From Bacteroidaceae bacterium (lineage in GTDB: Bacteria > Bacteroidota > Bacteroidia > Bacteroidales > Bacteroidaceae): 38,037 bases of DNA. Position 1 is the stretch's first letter; every line of letters starts with the position of its first letter. The notes under the pieces were generated by a model. The model saw only the letters and a program-made list of their open reading frames with translations. It did no database searches and was not told the origin of the DNA. The DNA is taken from positions 1 through 38,037 of the forward strand of contig JAFXVU010000190.1 in NCBI GenBank assembly GCA_017534705.1. Reading direction: 5' to 3'. A program made the position numbers and the translations under genes. Shown here piece after piece: positions 1 through 9,400 of the stretch.

Positions 1-180
1 TACACATGTCCATTACCGTTTTTATTGAGTGGAGGCATTGGCCCTGATGATGCCAATAAAATACAGACTTTCCATCATTCTCAATTCATGGGCATTGACC
101 TCAATAGCCGCTTCGAATCAGCGCCTGCACTAAAGGATATTAAGAAACTCGACACTTTCATCAAAAACATTGAACATTGA
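1..180 (+). CDS. trpF: Phosphoribosylanthranilate isomerase, C-terminal part (5' end outside window)
   Basis: Reading frame 1 is open from the first base to a TGA at 178-180 and encodes 59 residues. It contains LLSGGIGPDDA followed by GIDLNSRFE, which are the phosphate-binding loop and the last beta-strand/loop of the TrpF TIM barrel. TrpF converts phosphoribosylanthranilate to CdRP in cytoplasmic tryptophan synthesis. It lies 30 nt upstream of the trpA start on the same strand, which fits the usual Bacteroidales trp operon order ending trpF-trpA (or trpF-trpB/A). The start codon and most of the barrel are outside the window, so nothing can be said about the N-terminus. Confidence 0.9.
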   Translation, partial: YTCPLPFLLSGGIGPDDANKIQTFHHSQFMGIDLNSRFESAPALKDIKKLDTFIKNIEH

Positions 181-210
181 ACATTGGACTCTAATAATCA
201 AACTATAAAA

Positions 211-984
211 ATGAATAGAATCAACAAACTATTTGCAGAGAAGAAGAGTGATATTCTCTCTATCTATTTCTGCGCAGGACATCCCTCACTTGATGCCACA
301 GCCGAAACCATTAGCACATTGGAACACAAGGGCATAGATATGATAGAGATAGGTATTCCCTTCAGCGACCCCATGGCCGATGGTCCTGTAATTCAGGATG
401 CTGTCACCAAAGCCTTGCGCAATGGCATGACTTTGAACACTTTGTTTGACCAACTAGAAGGAATCCGTGATACAGTACACATACCCTTGCTTCTGATGGG
501 TTATCTGAACCCAGTCATTCATTTTGGTTTCGAGCGATTCTGCCAACGTTGTGTGGAAGTGGGAGTGGATGGTATGATTATCCCCGACTTGCCTTTCAAG
601 GACTACCAAGAGGAATTCAAGCCAGTTGCCGACCGCTATGGCTTGCGCATCATCATGCTCATCACACCAGAGACCAGCGAAGAGCGCATCCGCTTCATCG
701 ACGAGCATACCGACGGCTTCATCTACATGGTGTCATCAGCCGCCACCACAGGAGCGCAGAAGGAATTTGACGAAGCCAAACAACGATATTTCTCGCGCAT
801 CAATAGCATGAGCCTTCGCAATCCCCGTATGATAGGTTTTGGCATTTCCAATCGTCAAACCTTGCAGTCAGCATGGAAAAATGCGTCGGGAGCCATTATC
901 GGCAGTAAGTTCGTTTCTCTTTACGAACAGACAGGAAATGCAGAGGAAGCTATCAACGCCCTATACGAATCTTTGGAAAAATAA
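211..984 (+). CDS. trpA: Tryptophan synthase alpha subunit
   Basis: TrpA cleaves indole-3-glycerol phosphate to indole and glyceraldehyde 3-phosphate, and passes indole to TrpB. The 257-residue product has the family signature EIGIPFSDPMADGP at about residues 46-59. E46 and D57 align with the catalytic E49 and D60 of the E. coli enzyme. The phosphate-binding end of the barrel is seen in GFGISNRQT and GAIIGSKFV. I chose the ATG at 211 because MNRINKLFAEKK matches the usual TrpA N-terminus; an in-frame TTG at 184 would only add a nine-residue extension. It is the last gene of the trp operon here, and transcription ends at the hairpin at 1035-1067. trpB is not in the window and must lie upstream or elsewhere. 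Confidence 0.97.
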   Translation: MNRINKLFAEKKSDILSIYFCAGHPSLDATAETISTLEHKGIDMIEIGIPFSDPMADGPVIQDAVTKALRNGMTLNTLFDQLEGIRDTVHIPLLLMGYLNPVIHFGFERFCQRCVEVGVDGMIIPDLPFKDYQEEFKPVADRYGLRIIMLITPETSEERIRFIDEHTDGFIYMVSSAATTGAQKEFDEAKQRYFSRINSMSLRNPRMIGFGISNRQTLQSAWKNASGAIIGSKFVSLYEQTGNAEEAINALYESLEK

Positions 985-1034
985 GAGATGACAGAGAGTT
1001 TGGAATCTCCAGATTTTCAGGAAACTAAGCATCA

Positions 1035-1067
1035 AAGGGACGGACCGCAAAAGCGTATCCGTCCCTT
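1035..1067. terminator. Hairpin terminator between convergent trpA and GH57 gene
   Basis: Perfect 10-bp arms AAGGGACGGA (1035-1044) and TCCGTCCCTT (1058-1067) enclose 13 nt that can form a further CGC-AAAA-GCG tip. It lies between the stop codons of two convergent genes, so it probably serves both. The T-tract is short on both sides. Confidence 0.75.
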
Positions 1068-1103
1068 CTCATAGTCAGTTTATAGAATTACTGTCTTTGA
1101 CGC

Positions 1104-2585
1104 CTACTTCTTGGCTTTCTTGGCCTTTGGCTTCTCCTCAGGTTCAGCCTTCTTGGCAGCCTTTTTGGCTGGAGCTTTCTTTTCGGGCTCTTTCTTAGCG
1201 GCTTTCTTTACAGGAGCTTTTTTCTCAGGTTCCTTTTTCACAGTGGCCTTCTTCTCCTTGTCAGCCTTCAGCTCAGGACTCTTGCTCGGGTTGTATTTCT
1301 CAAGTTGCTTCTGCAGCTTCTCGATTTCGCGATCCTTGGCGGCAATCTCCTCATCCTGGTTCTGGATGGTAGTGAGGAGAGAGTTGAGCTCCTCATTGTC
1401 CATGTCAGTTGGATAAAGATTGTTGACGCGGCTGATGAAGTCACCAAGGATGTTCATGTAGTTGGTGAAAGCGTCGAACGGGCTGTCGTAGATGCCACGG
1501 TTCATACCCACACTGTTGTGTTTGGTGGTCATGAAACGGAAGTTGTTGCTGGCCTGCAAGTAATCCCAGTCCTGTTTGATACGGCGGTCGGTACAGATGC
1601 GTACACGGTCGGCAACGCTATAGAGTTTGTTGAAGGCCTCACGCTGCATGTCATTGCCGAGCCAGCAGCTGGTGTCGCGCTCCTCGTCAACCCATGAAAC
1701 ATTATAAGGCACATCAATGGCGCCTACTGATGGGTAGTTCTTGATGACCTCTGAAGGTGTGGAGAACGAGATGCCGCGGTCCTTTGCCACCTTAGGCAGT
1801 GCCTTAAGGAACTCGAGGATGTTGGAGCTCAATGGCTGGAAGATACCGAGAGCGGAAAGCTCCATGAAGATGTTAATCACTTCCTCTTCCTGTGGCAGTG
1901 AAGCAATCCAGTCCATGTATTTGTCAGCAAACAGTGGGTACTCGCTCCATTCGGTATTGCTGAATCGCAGGCTGATGTCGTCGCTGAGTTTGTAGTCGCG
2001 GAGCAGCACTTTCAGACGAGGGTCGATTGGATTCTCATAGACAAAGTGTGGACTCTTCCATCCGAGCACTTGCTTGGCACCTTCGGTGAGCACACCTTCA
2101 AATCCCATGTCGGCTACCAATGCACCGATATCGTCACTGTAGATAAGAGAACTGTTGCGGAACACCTTTGGCGTTTGTCCATACATCTCCTTAATCTTGT
2201 TCTTCAAGCGGTTGCACTCATCACGAAAACTCTCCTCGTTGCCCAAAGCAGCAAGACCATGTGAATAGGGCTCGCAGAGGAACTCCAGGCTTCCAGTGTC
2301 GTTGAGTTGTCCAAGAAGGTCGAGAACCTGTGGCGCATGGATTTCAAGTTGCTCCAATCCCACTCCAGAGAGCGATACAGCCACTTTGAAGTAGCCAGGA
2401 TTCTCTTTTGTCATTTGAATCAAGGCGTTGAGGGCTGGCACATAAGAGCGCTCAGCTATATCGGTTATACTGCGTTCGTTCTCATAGTCGTCGTAGTAGT
2501 AGTGGTCGCGGCCAATGTCGAAGAAACGATAGCGCCTCAGATGGATAATCTGATGTATCTCAAAATAAAGGCATATAGTTTTCAT
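1104..2585 (-). CDS. GH57 family alpha-amylase-like glycosidase with Lys/Ala/Pro-rich C-terminal tail
   Basis: A 493-residue cytoplasmic glycoside hydrolase of family 57 without signal peptide. Family landmarks are the start MKTICLYFEIHQ (motif 1), EFLCEPYSHG at 101-110 with E105 as the likely nucleophile, RDYKLSDDISLRFS at 196-209 holding the likely acid/base Asp, and the distal DWDYLQASNNFRFM signature seen in GH57 amylases. Motif 1 reads HQII rather than the usual HQP. After a short coiled coil (EEIAAKDREIEKLQKQLEKY) the last roughly 55 residues are a low-complexity Lys/Ala/Pro/Glu tail with two copies of a KKEPEKKAPxKKAAK unit. It is third in an operon with a GT4 enzyme (33 nt upstream) and a debranching enzyme, so a role in intracellular glycogen or maltodextrin turnover is likely. 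The exact substrate cannot be told. Confidence 0.9.
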   Translation of the reverse strand: MKTICLYFEIHQIIHLRRYRFFDIGRDHYYYDDYENERSITDIAERSYVPALNALIQMTKENPGYFKVAVSLSGVGLEQLEIHAPQVLDLLGQLNDTGSLEFLCEPYSHGLAALGNEESFRDECNRLKNKIKEMYGQTPKVFRNSSLIYSDDIGALVADMGFEGVLTEGAKQVLGWKSPHFVYENPIDPRLKVLLRDYKLSDDISLRFSNTEWSEYPLFADKYMDWIASLPQEEEVINIFMELSALGIFQPLSSNILEFLKALPKVAKDRGISFSTPSEVIKNYPSVGAIDVPYNVSWVDEERDTSCWLGNDMQREAFNKLYSVADRVRICTDRRIKQDWDYLQASNNFRFMTTKHNSVGMNRGIYDSPFDAFTNYMNILGDFISRVNNLYPTDMDNEELNSLLTTIQNQDEEIAAKDREIEKLQKQLEKYNPSKSPELKADKEKKATVKKEPEKKAPVKKAAKKEPEKKAPAKKAAKKAEPEEKPKAKKAKK

Positions 2586-2618
2586 AACAATACGTGTGTT
2601 TTATGATTATGTTTTTTG

Positions 2619-3890
2619 TTAATGGTTATAGTTGGAAATGGTCTGGTCATAGAGTCCACGAATACGCACACCCACTTTCTCCCATGTGATGCCGTTGACC
2701 TCCTTGATACCTTCTTCCTGCAAGTACTTGAAGAGTGAAGGATAGGTGCAGATGGCATAGATGGCGTCTGCCATGGCATGGACATCCCAGTAGTCTGTCT
2801 TGATGCACTTGTCGAGAATCTCGGCACATCCCGATTGCTTGGATATAATGGAGGGTGTACCGCACTGCATGGCCTCAAGTGGCGAGATACCGAATGGCTC
2901 CGACACAGAGGGCATGATATAGACATCACTGTCCTTCAAGCACTCATACACTTGTTTGCCTCTCATGAATCCTGGGAAGTGGAACCTGTCGGCTATACCT
3001 CTTTGCGCAGCCAAATATATCATGGCGTCCATCATGTCGCCGCTTCCAGCCATACAGAAACGAATGTTTCTTGTTCTGTTAAGTACGAGCGATGCTGCCT
3101 CAACGAAGTACTCGGGACCTTTCTGCATAGTGATACGTCCGAGGAATGTCACCACCTTCTCCTTGGAATGGTCAGGACGAGGTATGTCCTGGTACTCCTG
3201 TGGCAGTGGATAAACGGCATTGTGCATGGTGAAGACCTTGCGTGGATCCTGATGATACTCATTGATGACGGTACGTCTGGTGAGTTCGCTCACACACATG
3301 ATGCAGTCAGCATAGTCCATACCATTTTTCTCTATGGAATATACAGTGGGGTTGACGTGTCCACGGCTGCGGTCGAAGTCTGTGGCGTGCACGTGGATGC
3401 ACAGTGGACGACCCGACACCATCTTGGCATGAATGCCAGCTGGATATGTGAGCCAGTCGTGGGCATGGATGATGTCGAACTGTTGGCGTCTTGCCACAAC
3501 GCCTGCCACGATGGAGTAGTTGTTGATTTCCTCGTGGAGGTTGTCGGGATAACGGCCAGAGAACTCCATACATCCTATGTCGTTGGTGTTCATATAACTG
3601 AAGTCAGCGTAGATGTGGTCTCTGAAACCATAGTAGTCTTCAGGTGTCATATAACCTGGCACGCGCGACTTCACATAATCATAATTGACATCACGCCATA
3701 CGATAGGCACATTGTTCATGCCTATAATCTTCATGAAGCTTTGGTCCTCATCGCCCCAAGGCTTAGGGAGACAGAACGTGATATCCATATCTTGCTGCAA
3801 ACTAAGTCCTTTGGTCAAGCCATAACTTGCAGTTCCGAGTCCACCGAGGATATGAGGTGGAAACTCCCATCCGAACATTAATACTTTCAT
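2619..3890 (-). CDS. GT4-type glycosyltransferase, glycogen-synthase-like
   Basis: A 423-residue GT-B fold glycosyltransferase without signal peptide. The start MKVLMFGWEFPPHILGGLG carries the GGLG donor/acceptor loop of starch and glycogen synthases. IHAHDWLTYPAG is the N-domain motif, and GRITMQKGPEYFVEAA plus SEPFGISPLEAMQCGTP (the E-x7-E nucleotide-sugar motif) mark the C-domain. Bacteroidales carry this enzyme between a debranching enzyme and a GH57 amylase and annotate it as glycogen synthase. The gene is 14 nt after the debranching enzyme gene, so the two are co-transcribed. UDP- or ADP-glucose as donor is inferred from the family, not shown. Another role in glucan elongation is possible. 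Confidence 0.88.
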   Translation of the reverse strand: MKVLMFGWEFPPHILGGLGTASYGLTKGLSLQQDMDITFCLPKPWGDEDQSFMKIIGMNNVPIVWRDVNYDYVKSRVPGYMTPEDYYGFRDHIYADFSYMNTNDIGCMEFSGRYPDNLHEEINNYSIVAGVVARRQQFDIIHAHDWLTYPAGIHAKMVSGRPLCIHVHATDFDRSRGHVNPTVYSIEKNGMDYADCIMCVSELTRRTVINEYHQDPRKVFTMHNAVYPLPQEYQDIPRPDHSKEKVVTFLGRITMQKGPEYFVEAASLVLNRTRNIRFCMAGSGDMMDAMIYLAAQRGIADRFHFPGFMRGKQVYECLKDSDVYIMPSVSEPFGISPLEAMQCGTPSIISKQSGCAEILDKCIKTDYWDVHAMADAIYAICTYPSLFKYLQEEGIKEVNGITWEKVGVRIRGLYDQTISNYNH

Positions 3891-3904
3891 TTTGTCTCCT
3901 CCTA

Positions 3905-5860
3905 TTAGTAATTATAGAATTTACTTAGCAACTTCATCACTCTCAGCACAGCGGCCACATTCATGGCGAATGAACCAGCTCCACGTCCGTGGAATGGTGG
4001 GTTACCGTCGAATAGTTCGGGCAGTGTGCCAATGCAGTGGTAGTTGAGTTCTTCTTCCAATCCTACGAGCTGGCGTTCCACAAACGATAGACTGGAGAGT
4101 TTCCAAACCTTGAGTCGTGTTTCGAGATAGAATCCGAGCAACCATGGCCAAACTGTTCCCTGGTGGTAAGCAGCGTCACGCTGTGTCTGGTTGCCTTCAT
4201 AGATGGGGTTGTATCCACCACTCTTCGGGCTGAGAGAACGAATACCCTTCTTGGTGAGCAGCTCCTTAGTGCAGATATCGACGATAACCTTGCACTGCTG
4301 GATGCTGAGGGGCGTGTTCTCCATAGCCGTGGCAATAAGCATGTTTGGACGCACGCTCCATGAGGTGTAGTCGCCGTCAATGTAATCGAGGAGATAACCA
4401 TGCTGATTGAGGTGAATGTCGATAAACGACTTGCCAGCCTTGTCGGCTACTGACTTAAGGAGCATGGCCTTGCCATTGATACCCCAAGCCTCATTAATCT
4501 GTACACTGCAAATCAGTGCGTTGTACCAAAGTGCATTAATCTCCACCACATAGCCAGATCGTGGAACAACGGGCTTACCGTTGACGATGGAGTTCATCCA
4601 TGTGGCGGGTTTGTCTCTACCATCGATCTTCAGAAGTCCGGTTTCTTCTTCGAAAGTGATTCTCGGATGCTTGCCAGAAATGATGAAGTCGACAATACGA
4701 TCCACAACATTACCATATTTCTCAAGAGCCTCTTCCTTTGAACCGAAGCGTTTGTATTGCTGCAGACACCAAACAGCCCAAAGCAAGACATCAGGGTCGT
4801 CAATCTCTGTCAGTTTGCCAGTTACCTCCTCGCCTGCCATAAATTGATTGAGAGCCTTGACTGCGGTATTCATCACACGCTCAAAACGACTGTTCTCATC
4901 AATGGCTAGAGTCAATCCAGGAAGGGCGATAAAAGTGTCGCGTGCACGGCACTTGAACCATGGATATCCTGCAACGATATAGTCGTCCTCATCGTTGTCA
5001 AGGTCACCATTGTAGAATTGGTGTGCAGCGTTGATCAGACACTCGCGGAAGCCGCTTCTCGGTGTATGAACTTCCACTTCGTGGTCAAAAGTGTCGATGA
5101 GACCTGAGGTCTCGTATTCCTTAAGTCCAGCGGAGAACACCACACTCTCATCCTTCTTGATGTTGAACTCGAAGTAGCCAGGCACATAGAGATCTTCGTT
5201 AAAGTCGTAACCCAATTCTTGTTCGCGCTGGTATTCGATGTTGTGGTACCAGTTGGGCTCGAAATGGAAATCGGCCTGCTTGTTGAGCTGCATGTAGAGG
5301 TCAGGATAACCATCGTACATGCATGTCTTGATGCCATTGTCCACTATTTGGTAGTCACGGTTGGCCACAGCGTTCTCGTGTGTGTACTGACGTACACTTC
5401 TGAAAGCGAGGAACGGGCGCAGCCTGATTGTGGTTTCCGAAACAGCCTTGAGCAGTGTGTAACGAATAAGTATTCTGTTTTCGAAATGCTGGAACACCTT
5501 TTCTTTCTTGAGGATAACACCACCTACTCGGAAGATTGTTGTAGGAATCTTGTCCCATTCGAAGTCGAGGACGTACTTATGTCCATTGGGGCTATAGACA
5601 CCTCCAGCATACTTATGAATACCTAAGTTAAACTGAGCTCCATGCTGTATGACTGTTTCGTCAAGCGATGAGAGCAGGACGTGGTTCTCATCGTCGATTT
5701 CAGGAACAGGCACTACAAGCAATCCGTGGTACTTACGCGTATTGCAGTCGAGTATCGACGAGCATGAATACGCACCTGAACGATTTGTACGGAGGATTTC
5801 CTTGGGGAGTGCCTCTTGCAAATTCGTCATCAGGCTTTTGTCAAAACGTAAATAACTCAT
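3905..5860 (-). CDS. Glycogen debranching enzyme (amylo-alpha-1,6-glucosidase type)
   Basis: A 651-residue protein with the bacterial/archaeal GDE_N plus GDE_C layout. The N-terminal beta-sandwich domain starts with NRSGAYSCSSILDCNTRKYH (about residues 27-46), a strongly conserved signature. The (alpha/alpha)6 catalytic domain shows PWFKCRARDTFIALPGL and later NPIYEGNQTQRDAAYHQGTV, including the acidic residues typical of amylo-1,6-glucosidases. No signal peptide is present, so it acts in the cytoplasm and removes branch points from storage glucan. It is the first gene of the minus-strand operon; a matching promoter lies 90 nt upstream (5950-5981) and a leader hairpin lies between. Length and motifs are intact. 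Confidence 0.93.
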   Translation of the reverse strand: MSYLRFDKSLMTNLQEALPKEILRTNRSGAYSCSSILDCNTRKYHGLLVVPVPEIDDENHVLLSSLDETVIQHGAQFNLGIHKYAGGVYSPNGHKYVLDFEWDKIPTTIFRVGGVILKKEKVFQHFENRILIRYTLLKAVSETTIRLRPFLAFRSVRQYTHENAVANRDYQIVDNGIKTCMYDGYPDLYMQLNKQADFHFEPNWYHNIEYQREQELGYDFNEDLYVPGYFEFNIKKDESVVFSAGLKEYETSGLIDTFDHEVEVHTPRSGFRECLINAAHQFYNGDLDNDEDDYIVAGYPWFKCRARDTFIALPGLTLAIDENSRFERVMNTAVKALNQFMAGEEVTGKLTEIDDPDVLLWAVWCLQQYKRFGSKEEALEKYGNVVDRIVDFIISGKHPRITFEEETGLLKIDGRDKPATWMNSIVNGKPVVPRSGYVVEINALWYNALICSVQINEAWGINGKAMLLKSVADKAGKSFIDIHLNQHGYLLDYIDGDYTSWSVRPNMLIATAMENTPLSIQQCKVIVDICTKELLTKKGIRSLSPKSGGYNPIYEGNQTQRDAAYHQGTVWPWLLGFYLETRLKVWKLSSLSFVERQLVGLEEELNYHCIGTLPELFDGNPPFHGRGAGSFAMNVAAVLRVMKLLSKFYNY

Positions 5861-5906
5861 AGTTGTATTTTAAGGTTTTTAAATATGTTAACCGTTAAAA
5901 ACATAC

Positions 5907-5935
5907 CACAAAAACCACACTGTATCGTGGTTGTG
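5907..5935 (-). promoter_or_regulatory. Hairpin in the leader of the glycogen operon
   Basis: CACAA-aaa-CCAC and GTGGTTGTG can pair around an 8-nt loop, with a 3-nt bulge. The element lies between the predicted transcription start (about 5946) and the start codon at 5860, so it would be in the mRNA leader. Its function is unknown. Confidence 0.4.
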
Positions 5936-5949
5936 ATAAGATTTTCATT

Positions 5950-5981
5950 CAAAAATAGTGCTTTTTCTCCATACAGACAAA
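5950..5981 (-). promoter_or_regulatory. Bacteroidetes-type promoter of the glycogen operon
   Basis: Read on the minus strand, TTTG (5981-5978), 20 nt, then TATTTTTG (5957-5950) match the primary sigma consensus TTTG-N19-21-TAnnTTTG. The predicted start is near 5946, giving a leader of about 85 nt before the debranching enzyme gene. Confidence 0.75.
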
Positions 5982-6012
5982 TAAATATCGTTATTTTTTC
6001 AAAAAATAATAT

Positions 6013-6245
6013 GTGTAGGCGCAAACAGAGCCTTTAAGAGTGAAGAAAAGCATTCAAATGTCGTGTAAAATGGCATCATGAGATTCTCTTGATACGGGAC
6101 CATTTTACATAGGTGAAACCTTGTCGGATACCACAAAAAGGGAAGTGTTCTTCGAGCTACAGGGAGATGTGCAAAATCAGCGACAACATTAAGGATAAGC
6201 CAGCGAACACTGACATCATTTATGAAAATAAAAAGAGGTCGCATT
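6013..6245. other. Gene-free region with nested inverted repeats, possible structured RNA or gene remnant
   Basis: This part of the 542-bp gap at 5861-6402 is less AT-rich than its flanks. It holds perfect 10-bp arms TGTAAAATGG (6064-6073) and CCATTTTACA (6100-6109). Inside them is a second near-palindrome (6075-6093, ATCATGAGA/TCTCTTGAT, one mismatch), and further out AGTGTTC and GAACACT. A minus-strand frame (5999-6244, 81 codons) is open but has no recognisable domain and looks spurious. No known RNA family could be recognised by eye. Confidence 0.35.
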
Positions 6246-6298
6246 AAACCTTTCTTATTTTATATAGTCATAATAATGTTTAATAAGCCACGATAATA

Positions 6299-6321
6299 AA
6301 CGAAAACATCATGTTTCCGTT
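6299..6321. promoter_or_regulatory. 23-bp imperfect palindrome upstream of the barrel-protein gene
   Basis: Arms AACGAAAACAT (6299-6309) and ATGTTTCCGTT (6311-6321) are centred on C6310 with one mismatch. It lies about 80 bp before the start at 6403, where no TAnnTTTG box can be found. It could be an operator for a dimeric regulator. Confidence 0.4.
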
Positions 6322-6402
6322 AATAAATCGTTAAACTGGTCACAAACTTTCCTACAGATTATAAGAACAAATTTAGGAATAAATTCATATAATACTCGAC
6401 TT

Positions 6403-9400
6403 ATGAAAGCATTTATACAACGTCAGATGATTCTATGCATTGTCATGCTTAACTTTTTCGGCATTGTCGATATTCATGCACAGTCAAAGGGCAGAGCCTC
6501 AGTTGCCGGAAGGATTCTCGATGGAGAGACTGGCGAGGCCATGATAGGAACAAATGTAGTAGTTACCGATGCTGAGGGCAAGAACCTCGGTGGTGCCGTA
6601 ACACTACGTGACGGCAGTTTCAATATCACTGCAATGCCAATGGGAAAAATGACGGTCAAGGCTTCATTTGTTGGATACCAGGCGTACACTAAGGAAATCA
6701 ACATAGAGAAACGCAACCAACGTGTAAATATAGGTACAATTGTACTTGCACCAGATGTTGTGCTACTCGAAGGAGCAACAGTAACTGGAGAACTGCCACA
6801 AGTTACAGTCAAGGATGATACCGTTATTTACAATGCCGGGGCATTCAGGGTTCCCGAAGGTTCTGTGCTTGAAGAACTGATTAAGAAACTCCCTGGAGCA
6901 GAGGTAGGTGATGATGGTTCCATCAAAATCAATGGCAAGACGGTAAGACGCTTTTTGGTCGAAGGAAAGGAGTTTTTCGGCAACGACATGAACATGGCGA
7001 TGAAGAATCTGCCAACGGAGATTGTGGAAAAGGTGAAGACCTACGAACGCAAGAGCGACCTCACCCGCATCACAGGCATTGACGATGGCGAGGAAGAGAC
7101 TGTCCTCGACCTGACCATCAAGAAAGGCATGAAGCAAGGGTGGTTCGGTAATGTCGATCTCGCCTACGGTAGCAAGGACCGATACGCCGAGCGATTCATG
7201 GTCAACCGATTCGCTGACAAGACACAGGTGTCATTAGTAGGTTCATATAATAATGTGAACGATACAGGTTTTCCTGGTATGGGAGGTCGTGGCCGTGGAG
7301 GCGGCGGTGGAGGCGGCGGTGAGACCAAGAGCGGTATGGGCGGTCTGAACCTTGCCTTGGAGCGCGGCAATGTGGAATTCGGCGGCAACGTGCGCTATCG
7401 CAACACCGACAGTCACACATCGACAAAGAGTTCAGTACAGAACTTTGTGAGTACAAGAGCATCCTTCTCAAATAGTTCGAATGCGGGTAAGAACATCAAC
7501 AACAACATTAACGGCGATTTCCGCTTAGAGTGGAAAATCGACTCAATGACTACGCTCCAATTCCGTCCTAATTTCAGTTTCAGCAAAAGCGAGAGCGAGA
7601 GCGAGGGTTTGTCTGCCACTTTCAACGATAATCCCTATTCCGATGAAATAGATGACCCATTGAGCCAGATGGACAATATCCTGCACGACATCAAAATCAA
7701 TTACAACAAAAACGCATCCGACTCGGAAAGCCACACCGACAATGTGTCAGGAAATCTCTTGTTCAACAGACGTTTGGGTAAGAGCGGGCGCAATCTGTCC
7801 ATCCGCATGAACGGTAATTACTCAAAGACCAAGAACGATGGTTTCAATGTGTCGAACGTGACATATTTCCAACGCAACGACTCCACAGCGCTCACCTACC
7901 GATTCCGCCAAACTCCTAACTCCAACAAAAGTTTTTCAGCAGGTTTCACATACAGTGAGCCCATAGCCCAGGCTGTATTCCTGCAACTCAACTACCAGTA
8001 CCAATACAGCAAGCGACACAGCGACGGCAAAACCTACGATCTCGGAGGCATCGCGAACATGCTCGACAGCTTGGCACAGTTTGGCAACACCTTCCTGCCC
8101 TACAACTACCGTGACTATCTCGACGACGCATTGAGCCGTTACACAGACAACGAGAACTACAACCACAACATTGAGGTATCGATGCGAGCTATAGGTGAGC
8201 ACTACAACCTAAATGTAGGTGTGCAGATGCAACCACAACGACAAAAAGTCGATTACGACTACCAGAACCTTGATACGGTGGCATCGCGCAATTTCTTCCG
8301 CATCTCCCCCACCCTGAACTTCCGCTACCGTTTCTCGCGCCAAGAAAACCTACAGGTCACTTACAGGGGCAACCAACAACAACCTAGCATCACAGACCTC
8401 TTCAACATGACGGACAACAGCAACCCGCTGAACATCCGCCAGGGAAACCCCGAGCTCAAACCGTCGTTCACTAACAACTTCAATGTCAATTACAACAAAT
8501 CCATCGTCGACCTCCAACGCAGTTTTTATGGAGGTGTGAGTTTCTCCAACACACTCAACAGCATTTCCAACCGCACCCAATACAACGACGAGACTGGTGG
8601 AAGAATCACAAAACCCACCAACATCAACGGCAACTGGAACCTGAACGGCAACGCAGGATTCAACACGGCCATCATCCCCAGCCGGTTTACGGTTAACTTC
8701 TCGACTTCCGCCGGCTACAACAATCGTGTGAGTTACATCTACCAAGACAACGAGTCGATGAAAAACAAAGTGAAGGACCTCAACCTCAGCGAGCGACTGA
8801 CATTCACATGGCGTGAGGAATACTTTGACATCTCTGTACACGGCAATCTCAACTACACCCATTCTCGCTCTCTGCTCGTCTCCACCAGCAATCAAGACAC
8901 TTATCGGTTTAATTACGGCATCTCCACCAACGTAAACCTACCCATCAATCTGTCATTCTCCACAAACCTCAGTATGAACAGCCGTCGTGGATATAGCAGC
9001 AGTCAGATGAACACTAACGAACTGATATGGAATGCCCAAGTGGCATACCGTTTCCTGAAGAACAAACAGGCAACTGTCAGTTTACAGGCATACGATATAC
9101 TCGCCAAACGAAGCAATATCTCACGTTCGTTCGACGCTACCCGTCGTTCGGATACGGAGACAAACGAAATCACGTCCTACGTGATGGCACATTTCATCTA
9201 TCGTGTGAACCTCTTCGGAACACGTGAAGCACGTCGGAACATGCGCCAAGGTATGCGCGAAGGTAGAGACATGAACTTCGGCGGCGAACGTGGAGGTGAC
9301 CGCGGAGGCCGTGGTGAAGGCGGTGGCCGTGGTGGTCGTGGTGGAGGAGGCTTCGGAGGCGGTGGAGGCTTCGGTGGAGGCGGTGGCAACCGTGGCGGTG

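Noticed and set aside
2778..3881. 367-codon plus-strand open frame opposite the GT4 gene
   Set aside because: It is the antisense shadow of a clearly conserved glycosyltransferase; its composition (many His, Val, Cys) is typical of an antisense frame.
5999..6244. 81-codon minus-strand open frame in the intergenic region
   Set aside because: No recognisable domain, no promoter box or sensible N-terminus, and it runs through the inverted repeats; more likely chance or a remnant.
8350..8895. 181-codon minus-strand open frame within the barrel-protein gene
   Set aside because: Val-rich antisense translation of a real gene with no domain of its own.
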